A stretch of DNA of 64,000 bases from Nannocystis bainbridge (GCF_028368995.1 NZ_JAQNDL010000001.1:3932001-3996000), one strand, 5' to 3'. Counted from the first letter of the stretch, positions 35,985 to 45,385 are shown. The notes: generated by a model from the sequence alone, not told the origin. Translations and numbers: made by a program.

Positions 35985-37193
35985 ATGTCGGTGGCCGCGC
36001 GAAACCTGTCCCTTGGTGCATGTCTCTCGATCCTCGCTGCCTGTCCCGCGAGCGGCGGTGAGACCACCGCCTCGACCGGCGAGCCGGCCACCACGACGAC
36101 CACGTCCACCACCACCGCGGCGACCCTTGACGCCTCGACTGGCACCACCGCGCCGACCACCGACGCGCCGACTGGCACCACCACCGGCGCGCCTGTCGAC
36201 CGCGAGCCGTTCAGCATTCAGGTGCTCGACAATGCCTGGATCACCGGCACCGACGGTTGGACCACCCAGCACCAGGACATCGCCTTCGACCTCGGCGCAG
36301 CCCCCTTTTCAAAGGTCACGCTGATCGTCGATCTCGGCACCGACTGTTATCCGTGGGAAAATTGGCAGGCCAGCCCGCCGCCGCCGGGGCAGTCGTGGCC
36401 GGCCTCGTGCGACGCGTTCGACCGGACCATGGGCTTCATCAGCGACCCGGGCGGCGACCCGGGCGACCCGCCCGGCTTCGAGCTGCTGCGCTCGATCACC
36501 CCGTTTGGCGGCCCCGCTCACCTCGAGGCCGACATCACCGACTACGCCAACGCCCACCCTGGCGAGCACGTGCTGCGCTCGTACATCAACACCTGGCCTG
36601 ACGGCGCCGGCAAGGTCAGCGGCTCGGCCGGCGGCTGGCACCTCAGCGTGCGCATCGAGGGCCAGCCCGGCCCGGCCCCGCGCGAGGTGCTCGCGGCCGT
36701 CTCGCTGTTCGCCGGCGACGTCGGGGTCGACGGCGCGACCACCACGGTGCCGTTCAGCCTGCCCGCGGGCTTCAAGAAGGCCGAGCTCGTCTACACCGTC
36801 AGCGGCCACGGCGGCGCGACCGACAACAGCGGCGGCTGCATCGGCCCCGCCGAGGAGTTCTGCAAGCGCAAGCACCACATCAGCCTCGACGGCGCCGTCG
36901 TCACCTCGTTCGAGGCCTGGCGCACCGACTGCGGCGAGCTGTGCACGATCACCGACAATGCGCTCGGCGTCGGCCCGGCCAAGTTCTGCGCCGAGAACCC
37001 GTGCGGCGCGATCGCCTCGGTCCAGGCCGCGCGCGCCAACTGGTGCCCCGGCGACCTCGTCGCCCCGCTGCGCGGCCCCGTCACCTCGGCCCTCGGCGCC
37101 GGCCCGGACCACGAGTTCCAGTTCGCCATCGACAAGGTCAAGGAGGGCGGCAGCTGGACGGTGTCGGCGGCGATCTACGCTTACGGGCCGTGA
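35985..37193 (+). CDS. PNGase F-related lipoprotein
   Basis: 402 residues: a lipoprotein-type signal (LGACLSILAAC), a Thr-rich linker (about 25-65), then two beta-sandwich domains typical of peptide-N-glycosidase F. The second half has the family pattern VSGHGGATDNSGGC, AEEFCKRKHHISLDG, a Trp/Arg/Asp-Cys segment, and RANWCPGDLV; the C-terminus FAIDKVKEGGSWTVSAAIYAYG also fits. Some PNGase F homologues cleave N-glycans and others only bind; the catalytic residues were not checked. ATG 35985. The signal-peptide codons overlap a repeat copy (36005-36022). Confidence 0.72.
   Translation: MSVAARNLSLGACLSILAACPASGGETTASTGEPATTTTTSTTTAATLDASTGTTAPTTDAPTGTTTGAPVDREPFSIQVLDNAWITGTDGWTTQHQDIAFDLGAAPFSKVTLIVDLGTDCYPWENWQASPPPPGQSWPASCDAFDRTMGFISDPGGDPGDPPGFELLRSITPFGGPAHLEADITDYANAHPGEHVLRSYINTWPDGAGKVSGSAGGWHLSVRIEGQPGPAPREVLAAVSLFAGDVGVDGATTTVPFSLPAGFKKAELVYTVSGHGGATDNSGGCIGPAEEFCKRKHHISLDGAVVTSFEAWRTDCGELCTITDNALGVGPAKFCAENPCGAIASVQAARANWCPGDLVAPLRGPVTSALGAGPDHEFQFAIDKVKEGGSWTVSAAIYAYGP
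36005..36022. repeat. 14-bp-register repeat copy in the PNGase F-like signal peptide
   Basis: CCTGTCC at 36005 and CATGTCT at 36019 lie 14 bp apart and encode LSLGACLS of the signal peptide. Confidence 0.4.
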
Positions 37194-37266
37194 GCGCGCG
37201 AGCGATGGGGCCGTGGGCGCGGCGCTCCGACGCGTGGCGAGTCAATCAAGTCTCGTGCGTGCCCAG

Positions 37267-37360
37267 CATGTCCCGAAGAACATGCCTCATTCGACATGTC
37301 TCATCGAACATTATCGATCGGGCATATCCTTGAGAGCATGTCCGCTCGGACATCACGTGA
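37267..37360. repeat. intergenic 14-bp tandem array, 7 units
   Basis: CAT(G/T/A/C) starts at 37267, 37281, 37295, 37309, 37323, 37337 and 37351, all exactly 14 bp apart: the longest array in the window. The final unit contains the stop codon (37353-37355) of the minus-strand gene; the other flank is the PNGase F-like gene end. Confidence 0.9.
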
Positions 37361-38252
37361 ACGGCGGCTCTGCCCGGCGGCGCAGGCGGGCCGCCTCGTC
37401 GCCGCGGCCGAGCGCCTCGAGGCCCTCGGCGAGGATCCGCGCGAACGGGCCGCGGAGGTCGCCGCGGCGGACGGGCAGGCGGTCGTACCAGCGCAGCGCC
37501 TCGGCCATGCCGCCCTCTGCCTGCGCCGGCGCGGCGCAAGCGGCACGTAGGGACAGCTTGGCCAGGCGGGCCACGCACAGCACCAGGTGGCTGGCGCTGT
37601 CGCCCCCGAGGGTCGCGTCGTCGAAGTTGTCGCCCTGCAGCAGCGGGAACACGCGGCGGACGAACGCGACGTAGCGGCCGAGGTTGCGCCCGGCGTCGGC
37701 CAGACAGGCGACGTGGGCCGCGAACTCCTCGTCGAGCAGGACCTCGAGGCAGGGTCGCTCGGGCCGGCGGCGCTTCCACACCTCGACGGCGAGCAGGCCG
37801 AGCAGGTCCTGGTCGGCCTCGGCGAGGGTCTGCGTCATGTACACGCGCAACGCCAGCTGCCACGCCGACGCGAACTCGGGCGCCTCGTCGAGGATCGCCA
37901 GGGTCCGCGGCAGGCGCAGCCCGCTGAGCCGATCGAGCCAGGCCAGCAGCGCGCGGTCGGGCAGCGCCGCGACCTCGCCGATGCGCAGGAAGCCGGGGCA
38001 GCGCAGCGCCCACACGCCGTCGTAGCGGTACTCCTCCTCGAGCTGCGCCGCGTAGGCGGGGATCTCCTGCTCGGCGGCGACGCTGGCGATGCTGCGCTCG
38101 CGCTCGTCGAATTCGGCGGCGCCGAACCACCGCCGCATGAGCGCCGTCTCGACCGCGACCGCGGCGCGAGCCCGGGCACGGATCCGGCTGCGCTCCACCG
38201 CTCGCACGGGTCGCGGCCGCTCCCGCGGGAGGCGCTGCGGAAACCTGGCCAT
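37353..38252 (-). CDS. hypothetical helical-repeat protein
   Basis: 299 residues from ATG 38252. No family recognised. After an Arg-rich N-terminus the protein is mostly helices with conserved-looking pairs (DERERSIASVAAEQEIPAYA, LPDRALLAWLDRLSGL, WQLALRVYMTQTLAEADQD, LDEEFAAHVACLADAGRNLG) and a C-terminal ALRWYDRLPV/ILAEGLEALGRGDEAARL that resembles TPR-type repeats. No signal peptide. It is divergent from the cyclase gene with a 260-bp gap and ends inside the 14-bp repeat array. Confidence 0.6.
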   Translation of the reverse strand: MARFPQRLPRERPRPVRAVERSRIRARARAAVAVETALMRRWFGAAEFDERERSIASVAAEQEIPAYAAQLEEEYRYDGVWALRCPGFLRIGEVAALPDRALLAWLDRLSGLRLPRTLAILDEAPEFASAWQLALRVYMTQTLAEADQDLLGLLAVEVWKRRRPERPCLEVLLDEEFAAHVACLADAGRNLGRYVAFVRRVFPLLQGDNFDDATLGGDSASHLVLCVARLAKLSLRAACAAPAQAEGGMAEALRWYDRLPVRRGDLRGPFARILAEGLEALGRGDEAARLRRRAEPPFT

Positions 38253-38512
38253 GACCGGTCTATGGGGCGGCCTCCGCGGCGCGGCAACGCGCACCGACAA
38301 GCGACGTGCGCAGTCCGACGTTCACGGGCCAAAGCGCGCCGAAAAGCGCCGCAGAAGGCCGCTGCGAACGTCGGTCGGCCCGCACGCCGCGACACCTCTC
38401 GTCGCTGTCACGCAGGCCACGGCCGTCGCGCTCGCAGGCGGTGCGGACGCCTGTCCATTCGCGCCGGGGCCTTGAGCGCCGGGGCCGCTTCGCGCAAGCT
38501 CGCAAGCAGATC

Positions 38513-41068
38513 ATGACGCCGTTCCACGCAGTGACCGCGGCCTTGATCGTCGTGGGCTCCGGGGTCCTGGCGCTGGGCGCGAAGCGGACGCTGGCGCTCC
38601 TTCGACTGCGTCAGGTCACCCCTCATGCCGGACCGTGGCGGGTCCTGCTCTCCCTGATCGTCGTCTGCATCGCCGCCTACATCGCCACCGCGGTCGTCGT
38701 CCTGCTCGGCCTGCAAGAGGCGGTGGTGGCGCTGACCGGCGTCATCTTCCTGGGCGGTGGGGTGTTCGTATACCTCGCCGCGGACGCCAGCTTCCGCACC
38801 ATGCAGGCGCTGGTGAAGTCGAGCATGACCCAGCGCCAGGTCGGCGACATGCTCGAGGCCCTCAGCCACGCCGTGCTGCTGGTCGACGACCGCGGCGTCG
38901 TCCGCACCGTCAACCGCAAGCTGTGCGAGATCACCGGCCTGCCCGCCAGCGCCCTGGTCGGCAAGTCGATCATGCAGGCGGTCGGGCTCGAGAACCCGTT
39001 CGCGACCTCGGCGGTCAAGAGCAGCATCGACATGCCGCACACCCACGAGCACGAGCTGCGCCGCCGCGACGGCGCGGTGGTGCCGGTGGCGGTGGCGATC
39101 GTGCCGGCGCACCGCGGGTTCGTGTGCGTGCTGACCGACATCCGCGAGGACCGCCTGCGCCGACGTCAGCTCGACGACGCGGTCCGGATCGCCGAGGAGA
39201 TCTTGCGCGCCCGCAACGAATTCATGGCGCTGGTGGCGGTCGAGCTGCGCGACCCGCTGGGCCAGCTGTCGCGGGCCTCTCGCGCCCTCGTCGACGCCCC
39301 GCCCGAGGCCGACGTCGCCGCCATGGCCCGCAAGATCGGCGTCGCCGGCGAACAGCTCGAGCGCGTCGCCCAGAGCCTGCTCGAGGTCGGTCGCCTCGGC
39401 GGCAGCGCCGAGGGGGCGCGGGTGTTCCAGCCGGCCGCGCTGCTGCGCGACGCCGCCGAGGCGCTGTCGGTCCAGGCCGGGCGCGCCGGGGTGATCGTGC
39501 GCCACTACGTCGAGCAGGGCGTGCCTTCGACCTTCTACGGGCGCGAGGCGCAGATCCGGCAGATCCTGGGCCTGCTCGGGCTCAACGCGATCGCGCGGGC
39601 CCCGGGCGGCGAGATCCGGATCGCCGTCGAACCTGTCCCCGGGGACAAATCATCGCACCAGCTGCTGTTCTCGGTCCGCGACACCGGCTATCCGCTGACC
39701 GATACCACCGCCGACGTCGAGTTCGACCCGCTGACCAGCGGCGCGCGCAGCCAGGGCGGCCGGCTCGACCTGGCGATCTGTCGCCTGCTGGTGCTCTCGC
39801 TCGGCGGGCGCATGTCGGCCGGCAACACCACCGGCAACACCGCGACCGTGTTCTTCACCGTGCTGGGCGGCGTCGCCCCCGGGTCGCAGCAGGCGGCGCT
39901 GGTCAACGCGCTCGGCGAGACCCAGGCCGTCGCGTCGCTGAGCGGCGGCGGGTGGAAGAACTCGTTCGAGGCCTCGGCGCGGCTGGCCCGGCTCGCCGTG
40001 CCCGACGCCGGCCCCGAGCCCGAGCGGCGCACCGGCTCGGTCCTGGTCGTCGACGACAGCCCGACCAGCCGCGAGCTGCTGGCTCACCAGCTGCGGCAGG
40101 CCGGCAACACCGTCGAGGTCGCGGGCACCGCCAGCGAGGCGCTCGACCTGGTGTGGCAGCAGGAGTTCGACGTCGTCCTGCTCGACGTCCTCCTGCCCGA
40201 CAGCGACGGCATCGCCGTGCTCGAGGAGCTGCGAGAAAAAGGCGCGCTCGAGCGGCTCAGCGTCTTGATGATCTCCGCGGTCGAGGAGACCTCGAGCGTG
40301 GCCGCCTGCATCGAGCGCGGGGCCGAGGACTTCTTGCCCAAGCCGGTCAGCCCGGCGCTCTTGCGGGCCCGCCTCGGCGCCTGCCTCGAGAAGAAGTTCC
40401 TGCGCGACAAGGCCCGCCACCACCTCATCCAGCTGGCGGCCGAGGGCCGGCGCGCCAACGACCTGCTGCGCGTGCTGCTGCCCGACCCGATCGCCGACGA
40501 GCTGCAGTCGACCGGCACGATCGCCCCGCGCCGGCTCGACAACGTCGCCGTGGTGTTCGCCGACATCGTCGGCTTCACCGCCTACTGCGACCGCCACAGC
40601 CCCGAAGAGGTGCTCATCAGCCTGCAGGACCTGTTCACCCGCTTCGAGCAGCTCGCGCTCGAGTTCGGCGTGCAGAAGATCAAGACGATCGGCGACTCCT
40701 TCATGGGCGCCGCCGGCCTGTTCAGCGCCGAGGACGAGCGCCCGGCCCTGCGCTGCGTCCAGTTCGGCCGCGCGATCCTGGCGGCCGGCGCCGACCTCGC
40801 GACCCACTGGAACCTGCGCATCGGCATCCACGTCGGCCCGGTCGTCGGCGGCGTGGTCGGCACGCGTCAGTACATCTTCGACATCTGGGGCGACACGGTG
40901 AACACCGCCCAGCGCATCGAACAAAACGCCCGCGTCGGTCAGGTCTGCATCAGCGCCGCGGCGCGGCGGCAGGTCGAACCCGACTACGAGACCGAGAGCA
41001 TCGGCCTCAGCGAGATCAAGGGCAAGGGCGAGGCCGAGATCTTCATCGTCGTCGGGGGCCCGAATTGA
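38513..41068 (+). CDS. membrane PAS/kinase-like/receiver protein with class III adenylate cyclase
   Basis: 851 residues. Three or so N-terminal TM helices (about 5-90), a PAS domain (about 110-215), a HisKA-like dimerisation helix (about 230-290), an ATPase-like fold (about 300-440), a receiver (about 495-610; VLVVDDSPTSREL, LLDVLLPDSDG, LPKPV) and a class III cyclase (about 665-845). The kinase part looks dead: the His position reads VAVELRDPL instead of a SHELR-type motif, and the DxGxG box reads DTGYPL. The cyclase looks active: FADIVGFTAYCD, IKTIGDSFM and FDIWGDTVNTAQRIE supply both metal Asp, the adenine-selecting Lys and Asp, and the Asn/Arg pair. Expected product is cAMP. Coupled to the next gene by a 4-bp overlap. 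Confidence 0.85.
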   Translation: MTPFHAVTAALIVVGSGVLALGAKRTLALLRLRQVTPHAGPWRVLLSLIVVCIAAYIATAVVVLLGLQEAVVALTGVIFLGGGVFVYLAADASFRTMQALVKSSMTQRQVGDMLEALSHAVLLVDDRGVVRTVNRKLCEITGLPASALVGKSIMQAVGLENPFATSAVKSSIDMPHTHEHELRRRDGAVVPVAVAIVPAHRGFVCVLTDIREDRLRRRQLDDAVRIAEEILRARNEFMALVAVELRDPLGQLSRASRALVDAPPEADVAAMARKIGVAGEQLERVAQSLLEVGRLGGSAEGARVFQPAALLRDAAEALSVQAGRAGVIVRHYVEQGVPSTFYGREAQIRQILGLLGLNAIARAPGGEIRIAVEPVPGDKSSHQLLFSVRDTGYPLTDTTADVEFDPLTSGARSQGGRLDLAICRLLVLSLGGRMSAGNTTGNTATVFFTVLGGVAPGSQQAALVNALGETQAVASLSGGGWKNSFEASARLARLAVPDAGPEPERRTGSVLVVDDSPTSRELLAHQLRQAGNTVEVAGTASEALDLVWQQEFDVVLLDVLLPDSDGIAVLEELREKGALERLSVLMISAVEETSSVAACIERGAEDFLPKPVSPALLRARLGACLEKKFLRDKARHHLIQLAAEGRRANDLLRVLLPDPIADELQSTGTIAPRRLDNVAVVFADIVGFTAYCDRHSPEEVLISLQDLFTRFEQLALEFGVQKIKTIGDSFMGAAGLFSAEDERPALRCVQFGRAILAAGADLATHWNLRIGIHVGPVVGGVVGTRQYIFDIWGDTVNTAQRIEQNARVGQVCISAAARRQVEPDYETESIGLSEIKGKGEAEIFIVVGGPN
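39632..39649. repeat. 14-bp-register repeat copy inside the cyclase gene
   Basis: CCTGTCC-CCGG-GGACAAA; reads EPVPGDKS in the degenerate ATPase-like domain, in frame. Confidence 0.4.
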
Positions 41069-42675
41069 CGGTCGCGACGGTCGTCCTGGCCGTCGTCGTC
41101 GCCGCTCTCTCGCTCGCCCTGGTCGCCTCGGTGATCCTCGCGCGGCGGCGTGCCGCGATCGATCGCGCCGCCCTGGCCCGGCTGACCGCCGAGAACCACG
41201 CCCTGCGCGAGCGCTGCGACGCCGCCCACGCCACCGCCGAGCTGCGCGCCCGCATGGTCGCGCACGTCAGCCACGAGCTGCGCACGCCGATGCAGGCGAT
41301 CATGAGCTTGCTCGCGCTGCTCGACGAGCACGGCCTGCCGCTCGAGCAGCGCCGGCAGCACCTGAGCACCCTGCGCGGCTCCACCGAGGATCTGCTGCTG
41401 CTGATCGACGGCCTCCTCGACACCGCGCAGATCGAGGGCAAGCGGCCCTCGCTGCGCGCCGATGATTTCTCGCCGCGGGCCACGCTCGAGCAATTGGTCG
41501 ACCTGCTCGGCCCGAGCGCGCACAAGCGCGGGCTCGAGCTGCGGGCCGCGCTGGCGCCCGACCTGCCGCCGCGGCTGCGCGGCGATCGCCTGCGCCTGCG
41601 CCAGATCGTCATCAACCTGATCGGCAACTCGATCAAGTTCACGCGCCAGGGCCACGTCGAGCTGCGCGTCGCGGCGCGCGTCGAAGACGAGGTCGCGCAC
41701 CTGCAGGTCGAGGTCAGCGACACCGGCGTCGGCATGAGCCCCGAGGCGCTCGGCCGGCTGTTCCGCGAGTTCGCGCGCGTCGGCGACCCGAGCGTCGAGG
41801 GCACCGGCCTCGGCCTCTCGATCAGCAAACAACTGGTCGAGGCCCTCGGCGGCCGCCTCGAGGTCGACAGCGACCCGGGCGTCGGCACCACCTTTCGCTT
41901 CGAGGTCCGCATGCCGCTGCTCGCCGCGCTCCCGGCCGAGCAGGCGGCCGCCGCCGACAACCGCCCGCGCGTGCTGGTCGCCGACGACGACAGCGCCGGG
42001 CGCGAGCTGCTGGCCACCGCCCTGCGCCGTAGCGGCTACGCGGTCGACGGCGTGGCCGACGGCGCGGCCGCGGTCGCCAGCGCGCTGGCCCGGCCCTACG
42101 TCGCGGTCATCCTCGACGTCCAGTTGCCCGAGCTCGACGGCCCCGACGCGGCCCGGCAGATCCGCGACGTGCGCGGCGACGTGGCCCTGATCGCCCTCAC
42201 CGGCCACACCGAGATCGACGTGCTCGGCCGCTGCAAGGGCGCCGGCATCGACGCGATCCTGATCAAGCCGGTCAAGCTCGAGACCCTGCGCGCCACGATC
42301 GTCCGCGTCGCCGCCCAGCGCACCCAGCCGGTCGACCTGGCGGTGATCCGCGGCTACGTCACCGCCGAGGATCCGGCCTTCGTGCCCGGCCTCATCGATG
42401 TCTACCTCCGCGAGGCCGAGCGCGACCTCGAGGCCATGGAGGAGGCCGCCGCGGGCCAGGAGATCGCGCGGGTCGCTCAACTGGCGCACCGCCTCAAGGG
42501 CAGCTCCGCCGGGTTCGGCGCGCGATTGCTCGCCGAACGCTGTCAGTCCCTCTATGCCGCCGCCCGCGCGGAGCAGCCCGTGAGCCACGAGCTCGCGGCC
42601 CTGGCCCGCGAGTTCGGCCGCGTGAAATCAGCGCTCTCCGCCGAGCGGACGCGGCTCATATCCTCGTCGTCGTGA
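41065..42675 (+). CDS. hybrid histidine kinase with receiver and Hpt
   Basis: 536 residues. One N-terminal TM helix, coiled coil, HisKA with SHELRTPMQAIMSLL (phospho-His), HATPase with NLIGNSIKFT, DTGVGMS and GTGLGLSISKQ, a receiver (LVADDDSAGREL, LDVQLPELDG, IKPVK) and a C-terminal Hpt with AHRLKGSSAGFG. The full His-Asp-His relay is intact. It has no periplasmic sensor domain, so input may come from its partner. The start is TTG at 41065, overlapping the cyclase stop (TTGA), i.e. translational coupling with the pseudo-kinase cyclase. No DNA-binding regulator adjoins. Confidence 0.9.
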   Translation: MTVATVVLAVVVAALSLALVASVILARRRAAIDRAALARLTAENHALRERCDAAHATAELRARMVAHVSHELRTPMQAIMSLLALLDEHGLPLEQRRQHLSTLRGSTEDLLLLIDGLLDTAQIEGKRPSLRADDFSPRATLEQLVDLLGPSAHKRGLELRAALAPDLPPRLRGDRLRLRQIVINLIGNSIKFTRQGHVELRVAARVEDEVAHLQVEVSDTGVGMSPEALGRLFREFARVGDPSVEGTGLGLSISKQLVEALGGRLEVDSDPGVGTTFRFEVRMPLLAALPAEQAAAADNRPRVLVADDDSAGRELLATALRRSGYAVDGVADGAAAVASALARPYVAVILDVQLPELDGPDAARQIRDVRGDVALIALTGHTEIDVLGRCKGAGIDAILIKPVKLETLRATIVRVAAQRTQPVDLAVIRGYVTAEDPAFVPGLIDVYLREAERDLEAMEEAAAGQEIARVAQLAHRLKGSSAGFGARLLAERCQSLYAAARAEQPVSHELAALAREFGRVKSALSAERTRLISSSS

Positions 42676-42751
42676 AGCGCCGCGCGCCGGCGATGTGACG
42701 GCCCCCACCGGTCGGCCGCGGGCCCCGGCGATCGGGCACATATACAGCTTC

Positions 42752-43879
42752 ATGCATCGCTTCGTGTTCGCGTCGACGCTCACGCTGTGGGCGGTGGGGT
42801 CGGCGTGCGAGAATGACAACAATGGCAGCACCGCCGGCGAAGGGGCCTCGGGCGGCATTGTGCTGACGGGCGACGACTCCAGCGGCGGCATCGAAGTGCC
42901 GGGCCCGGGCGCGGTCGGCAAGCTCGACCTCCCGCCCTCCGACGGCGGTCGGCCCGACGATCCCGCCGCGTCCGGCTGCGCCAAGGCCGATTTCCTGTTC
43001 GTCATCGACAACTCGGGCTCGATGGCCGACGAGCAGGCCAACCTGATCGCCTCGTTCCCCGGCTTCATCGCCACCATCACCCAGACCATCGCGGCCCAGG
43101 ACTATCACATCATGGCCGTGCCGACCGACGACGGCCAGGCCGCCGGCCTCAGCACCAAGTGCAACGACGACGGCTGCGCCTGCATGCCGGCCCCGATCTG
43201 CTGCCAAAAGACCTGCGAGCTGTTCGGCAAGGACTGCAACGGCTTCGCCTGCGACGCCCTGCCGATCGGCGCCTGCGACCAGGTCTACGGCCGCGGCAAC
43301 ATCTACGGCGCCACCGGCAACCGGTGCCCGATCGCCGACGAGCGCCGCTACATGAAGGCCGACCAGCCCGACCTCGCCGGCACCTTCGAGTGCGTCGCCA
43401 ACATCGGCACCCACGGCAGCGGCGCCGAGAAGCCGGTGCTGGCCACCCTCGAGGCCGTCAGCGCCGCGCTCAACGGCCCCGGCGGCTGCGACGAGGGCTT
43501 CCTGCGCGACGACGCGATCCTGGTCGTCATCATCATCACCGACGAAGAGGACGACAACGCGATCGCCGGCGAGGGCACGCCCGGCCTGCCCAAGGAGTGG
43601 CACGAGCAGCTGATCGCCGCCAAGCACGGCGACACCGACGCGGTGGTGGTGCTCGGCCTGGTCGGCGACGGCAACCTGAGCGGCAGCGTGTGCCCGCCCG
43701 GCGGCGGCCCGAACATGGACGGCACTGGCGCCGAGCCGTGCCCGCGGCTGCAGGAGTTCGTCGACCGGTTCGACAACGGGGTCATCGGCAGCGTCTGCGC
43801 CACCGACTACACCCCGTTCTTCTCCGAGGCGGTCGGGGTGATCGATTTCGCCTGCGACGTGTTCGTGCCGGTCGGCTGA
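42752..43879 (+). CDS. VWA-domain lipoprotein, copy 1
   Basis: 375 residues. A signal ends around VGSAC (weak lipobox); then a Gly/Ser/Asp linker and a von Willebrand A-like domain starting FLFVIDNSGSMADEQANLI, where DNSGS is the MIDAS metal site. An inserted Cys-rich loop (CACMPAPICCQKTC and later pairs) is stitched into the domain; VIIITDEEDD is the later acidic metal-site strand. Such proteins usually mediate adhesion or scaffold binding on the surface. Paralogous along its whole length to the next gene. ATG 42752. Confidence 0.82.
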   Translation: MHRFVFASTLTLWAVGSACENDNNGSTAGEGASGGIVLTGDDSSGGIEVPGPGAVGKLDLPPSDGGRPDDPAASGCAKADFLFVIDNSGSMADEQANLIASFPGFIATITQTIAAQDYHIMAVPTDDGQAAGLSTKCNDDGCACMPAPICCQKTCELFGKDCNGFACDALPIGACDQVYGRGNIYGATGNRCPIADERRYMKADQPDLAGTFECVANIGTHGSGAEKPVLATLEAVSAALNGPGGCDEGFLRDDAILVVIIITDEEDDNAIAGEGTPGLPKEWHEQLIAAKHGDTDAVVVLGLVGDGNLSGSVCPPGGGPNMDGTGAEPCPRLQEFVDRFDNGVIGSVCATDYTPFFSEAVGVIDFACDVFVPVG

Positions 43880-44018
43880 CGCGCGGTGCTGGCATTCCCG
43901 GCGAACCGTCGAAGTACCCTCATTCACGCGGCGTCCGCCCCGCGCCGGCGGGCCGGGCGCCATGGCTGCGATTGCCGTGAACGCCGTCCGCTCTGGCGTC
44001 ATTCCGAGAATCTACATA

Positions 44019-44036
44019 CATGCCCTAAAGGACATA
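44019..44036. repeat. 14-bp-register repeat copy between the VWA genes
   Basis: CATGCCC-TAAA-GGACATA, an isolated copy in the 274-bp gap between the duplicated VWA genes. The rest of that gap shows no coding pattern. Confidence 0.5.
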
Positions 44037-44153
44037 CGGCGAGGCGCCCGCCGCACCGCGCAATCGCTCCACAATCATTCGTGACGGCGCACACACACGA
44101 CAATGGCCCTCGCGCCTATCGCCGCTGTCATGGCGTGAGCGATCATCGCGGCG

Positions 44154-45374
44154 ATGATGCGTCGCTCCTCCCGATTCGCCGTCGAATCCTTCCTCGGGCT
44201 CGCCGTCGTCGCCGCTTGTGGCGACAGCGGCGGACCTAGCCCTGCCACCGCCACCGGGATCACCGGCGCCACCGGCCTCACCGGCCAGGCCCCCGCGACC
44301 ACCACCGGCCCGGACGCCCCGTCCGGCGATTCGACGGCCGTCCCGACCACCAGCGGCGATCCGAGCGCCGGCACCACCACCGAGAGCTCGCCGCCCGACG
44401 GCCTGCCGAAGCTCGACCTCGGCGAGCAGCCGGAAGGGACCACCGGCCCGGGCGACCCGCTGGCGGCCGGCTGCGACAAGATCGATTTCTTGTTCGTGGT
44501 CGACAACTCGGGCTCGATGGCCGACGAGCAGGCCAACCTGATCGCCTCGTTCCCCGGCTTCATCGCCACCATCACCGATACGCTGGTGGCCAAGGACTAT
44601 CACATCATGGCCGTGTCGACCGACGACGGCATGAACACGGGCCTCAGCAGCTCGTGCACCAACGGCACCTGCAACTGCACCCCCGCGCCGGTCTGCTGCG
44701 AGAACGCCTGCGGCGGCTCGGGCGAGACCTGCAACGGCTTCGCCTGCGACGACCTGCCGCTGTCGCAGTGCCACTTCGAGTTCGGCACCGGCAAGGAGTT
44801 CGACGCCGCCGGCAAGCACTGCATGCTCGCCGACATGAAGCGCTACATGACGGCCAGCCAGCCCGACCTGGCGCAGACGTTCCAGTGCATCGCCAACGTC
44901 GGCACCTACGGCAGCGGCGCCGAGAAGCCGATGCTGGCCGCCACCTCGGCCCTCGGCGCGCCGCAGAACGGCCCCGGCGGCTGCGACGAGGGCTTCCTGC
45001 GCGACGACGCGATCCTCGTGCTGGTGTTCATCACCGACGAGGAGGACGACGTCGCCGACGACGGCAAGGGCTCGCCGGGCGAGCCGGCCGCGTGGTTCGA
45101 GGCCGTGGTCGCCGCCAAGAAGGGCGAGGAGAAGGCGGCGGTGGTCCTCGGCCTGCTCGGCGACAGCAACCTGCCGATGGGCCAGTGCCAGCCCGGCGTC
45201 GACCCCAACAGCGACGCCGACGGCGCCGAGGACTCCCCGCGCCTGCAGAGCTTCGTCAAGATGTTCTCCAACGGGGTGATCGGCAGCGTCTGCGCGGCCG
45301 ACTACACCCCGTTCTTCGCCGAGGCGGTCAGCGTCATCGACGTCGCCTGCGACGAGTTCGAGCCGCCGGGCTGA
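44154..45374 (+). CDS. VWA-domain lipoprotein, copy 2
   Basis: 406 residues. The lipobox-like VVAACGDSG ends the signal; the Thr/Gly-rich linker is longer than in copy 1. The VWA core (FLFVVDNSGSMADEQANLI, LVFITDEEDDVADDGKG) and the inserted Cys loop (CNCTPAPVCCENACGG) match copy 1 almost motif for motif, with a shared C-terminal IGSVCAADYTPFFAEAVSVI. A tandem duplicate that has diverged mainly in linker and loops. It converges on the TDT-rich lipoprotein gene through a perfect repeat hairpin. Confidence 0.82.
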   Translation: MMRRSSRFAVESFLGLAVVAACGDSGGPSPATATGITGATGLTGQAPATTTGPDAPSGDSTAVPTTSGDPSAGTTTESSPPDGLPKLDLGEQPEGTTGPGDPLAAGCDKIDFLFVVDNSGSMADEQANLIASFPGFIATITDTLVAKDYHIMAVSTDDGMNTGLSSSCTNGTCNCTPAPVCCENACGGSGETCNGFACDDLPLSQCHFEFGTGKEFDAAGKHCMLADMKRYMTASQPDLAQTFQCIANVGTYGSGAEKPMLAATSALGAPQNGPGGCDEGFLRDDAILVLVFITDEEDDVADDGKGSPGEPAAWFEAVVAAKKGEEKAAVVLGLLGDSNLPMGQCQPGVDPNSDADGAEDSPRLQSFVKMFSNGVIGSVCAADYTPFFAEAVSVIDVACDEFEPPG

Positions 45375-45385
45375 CCGGCGCCTCG

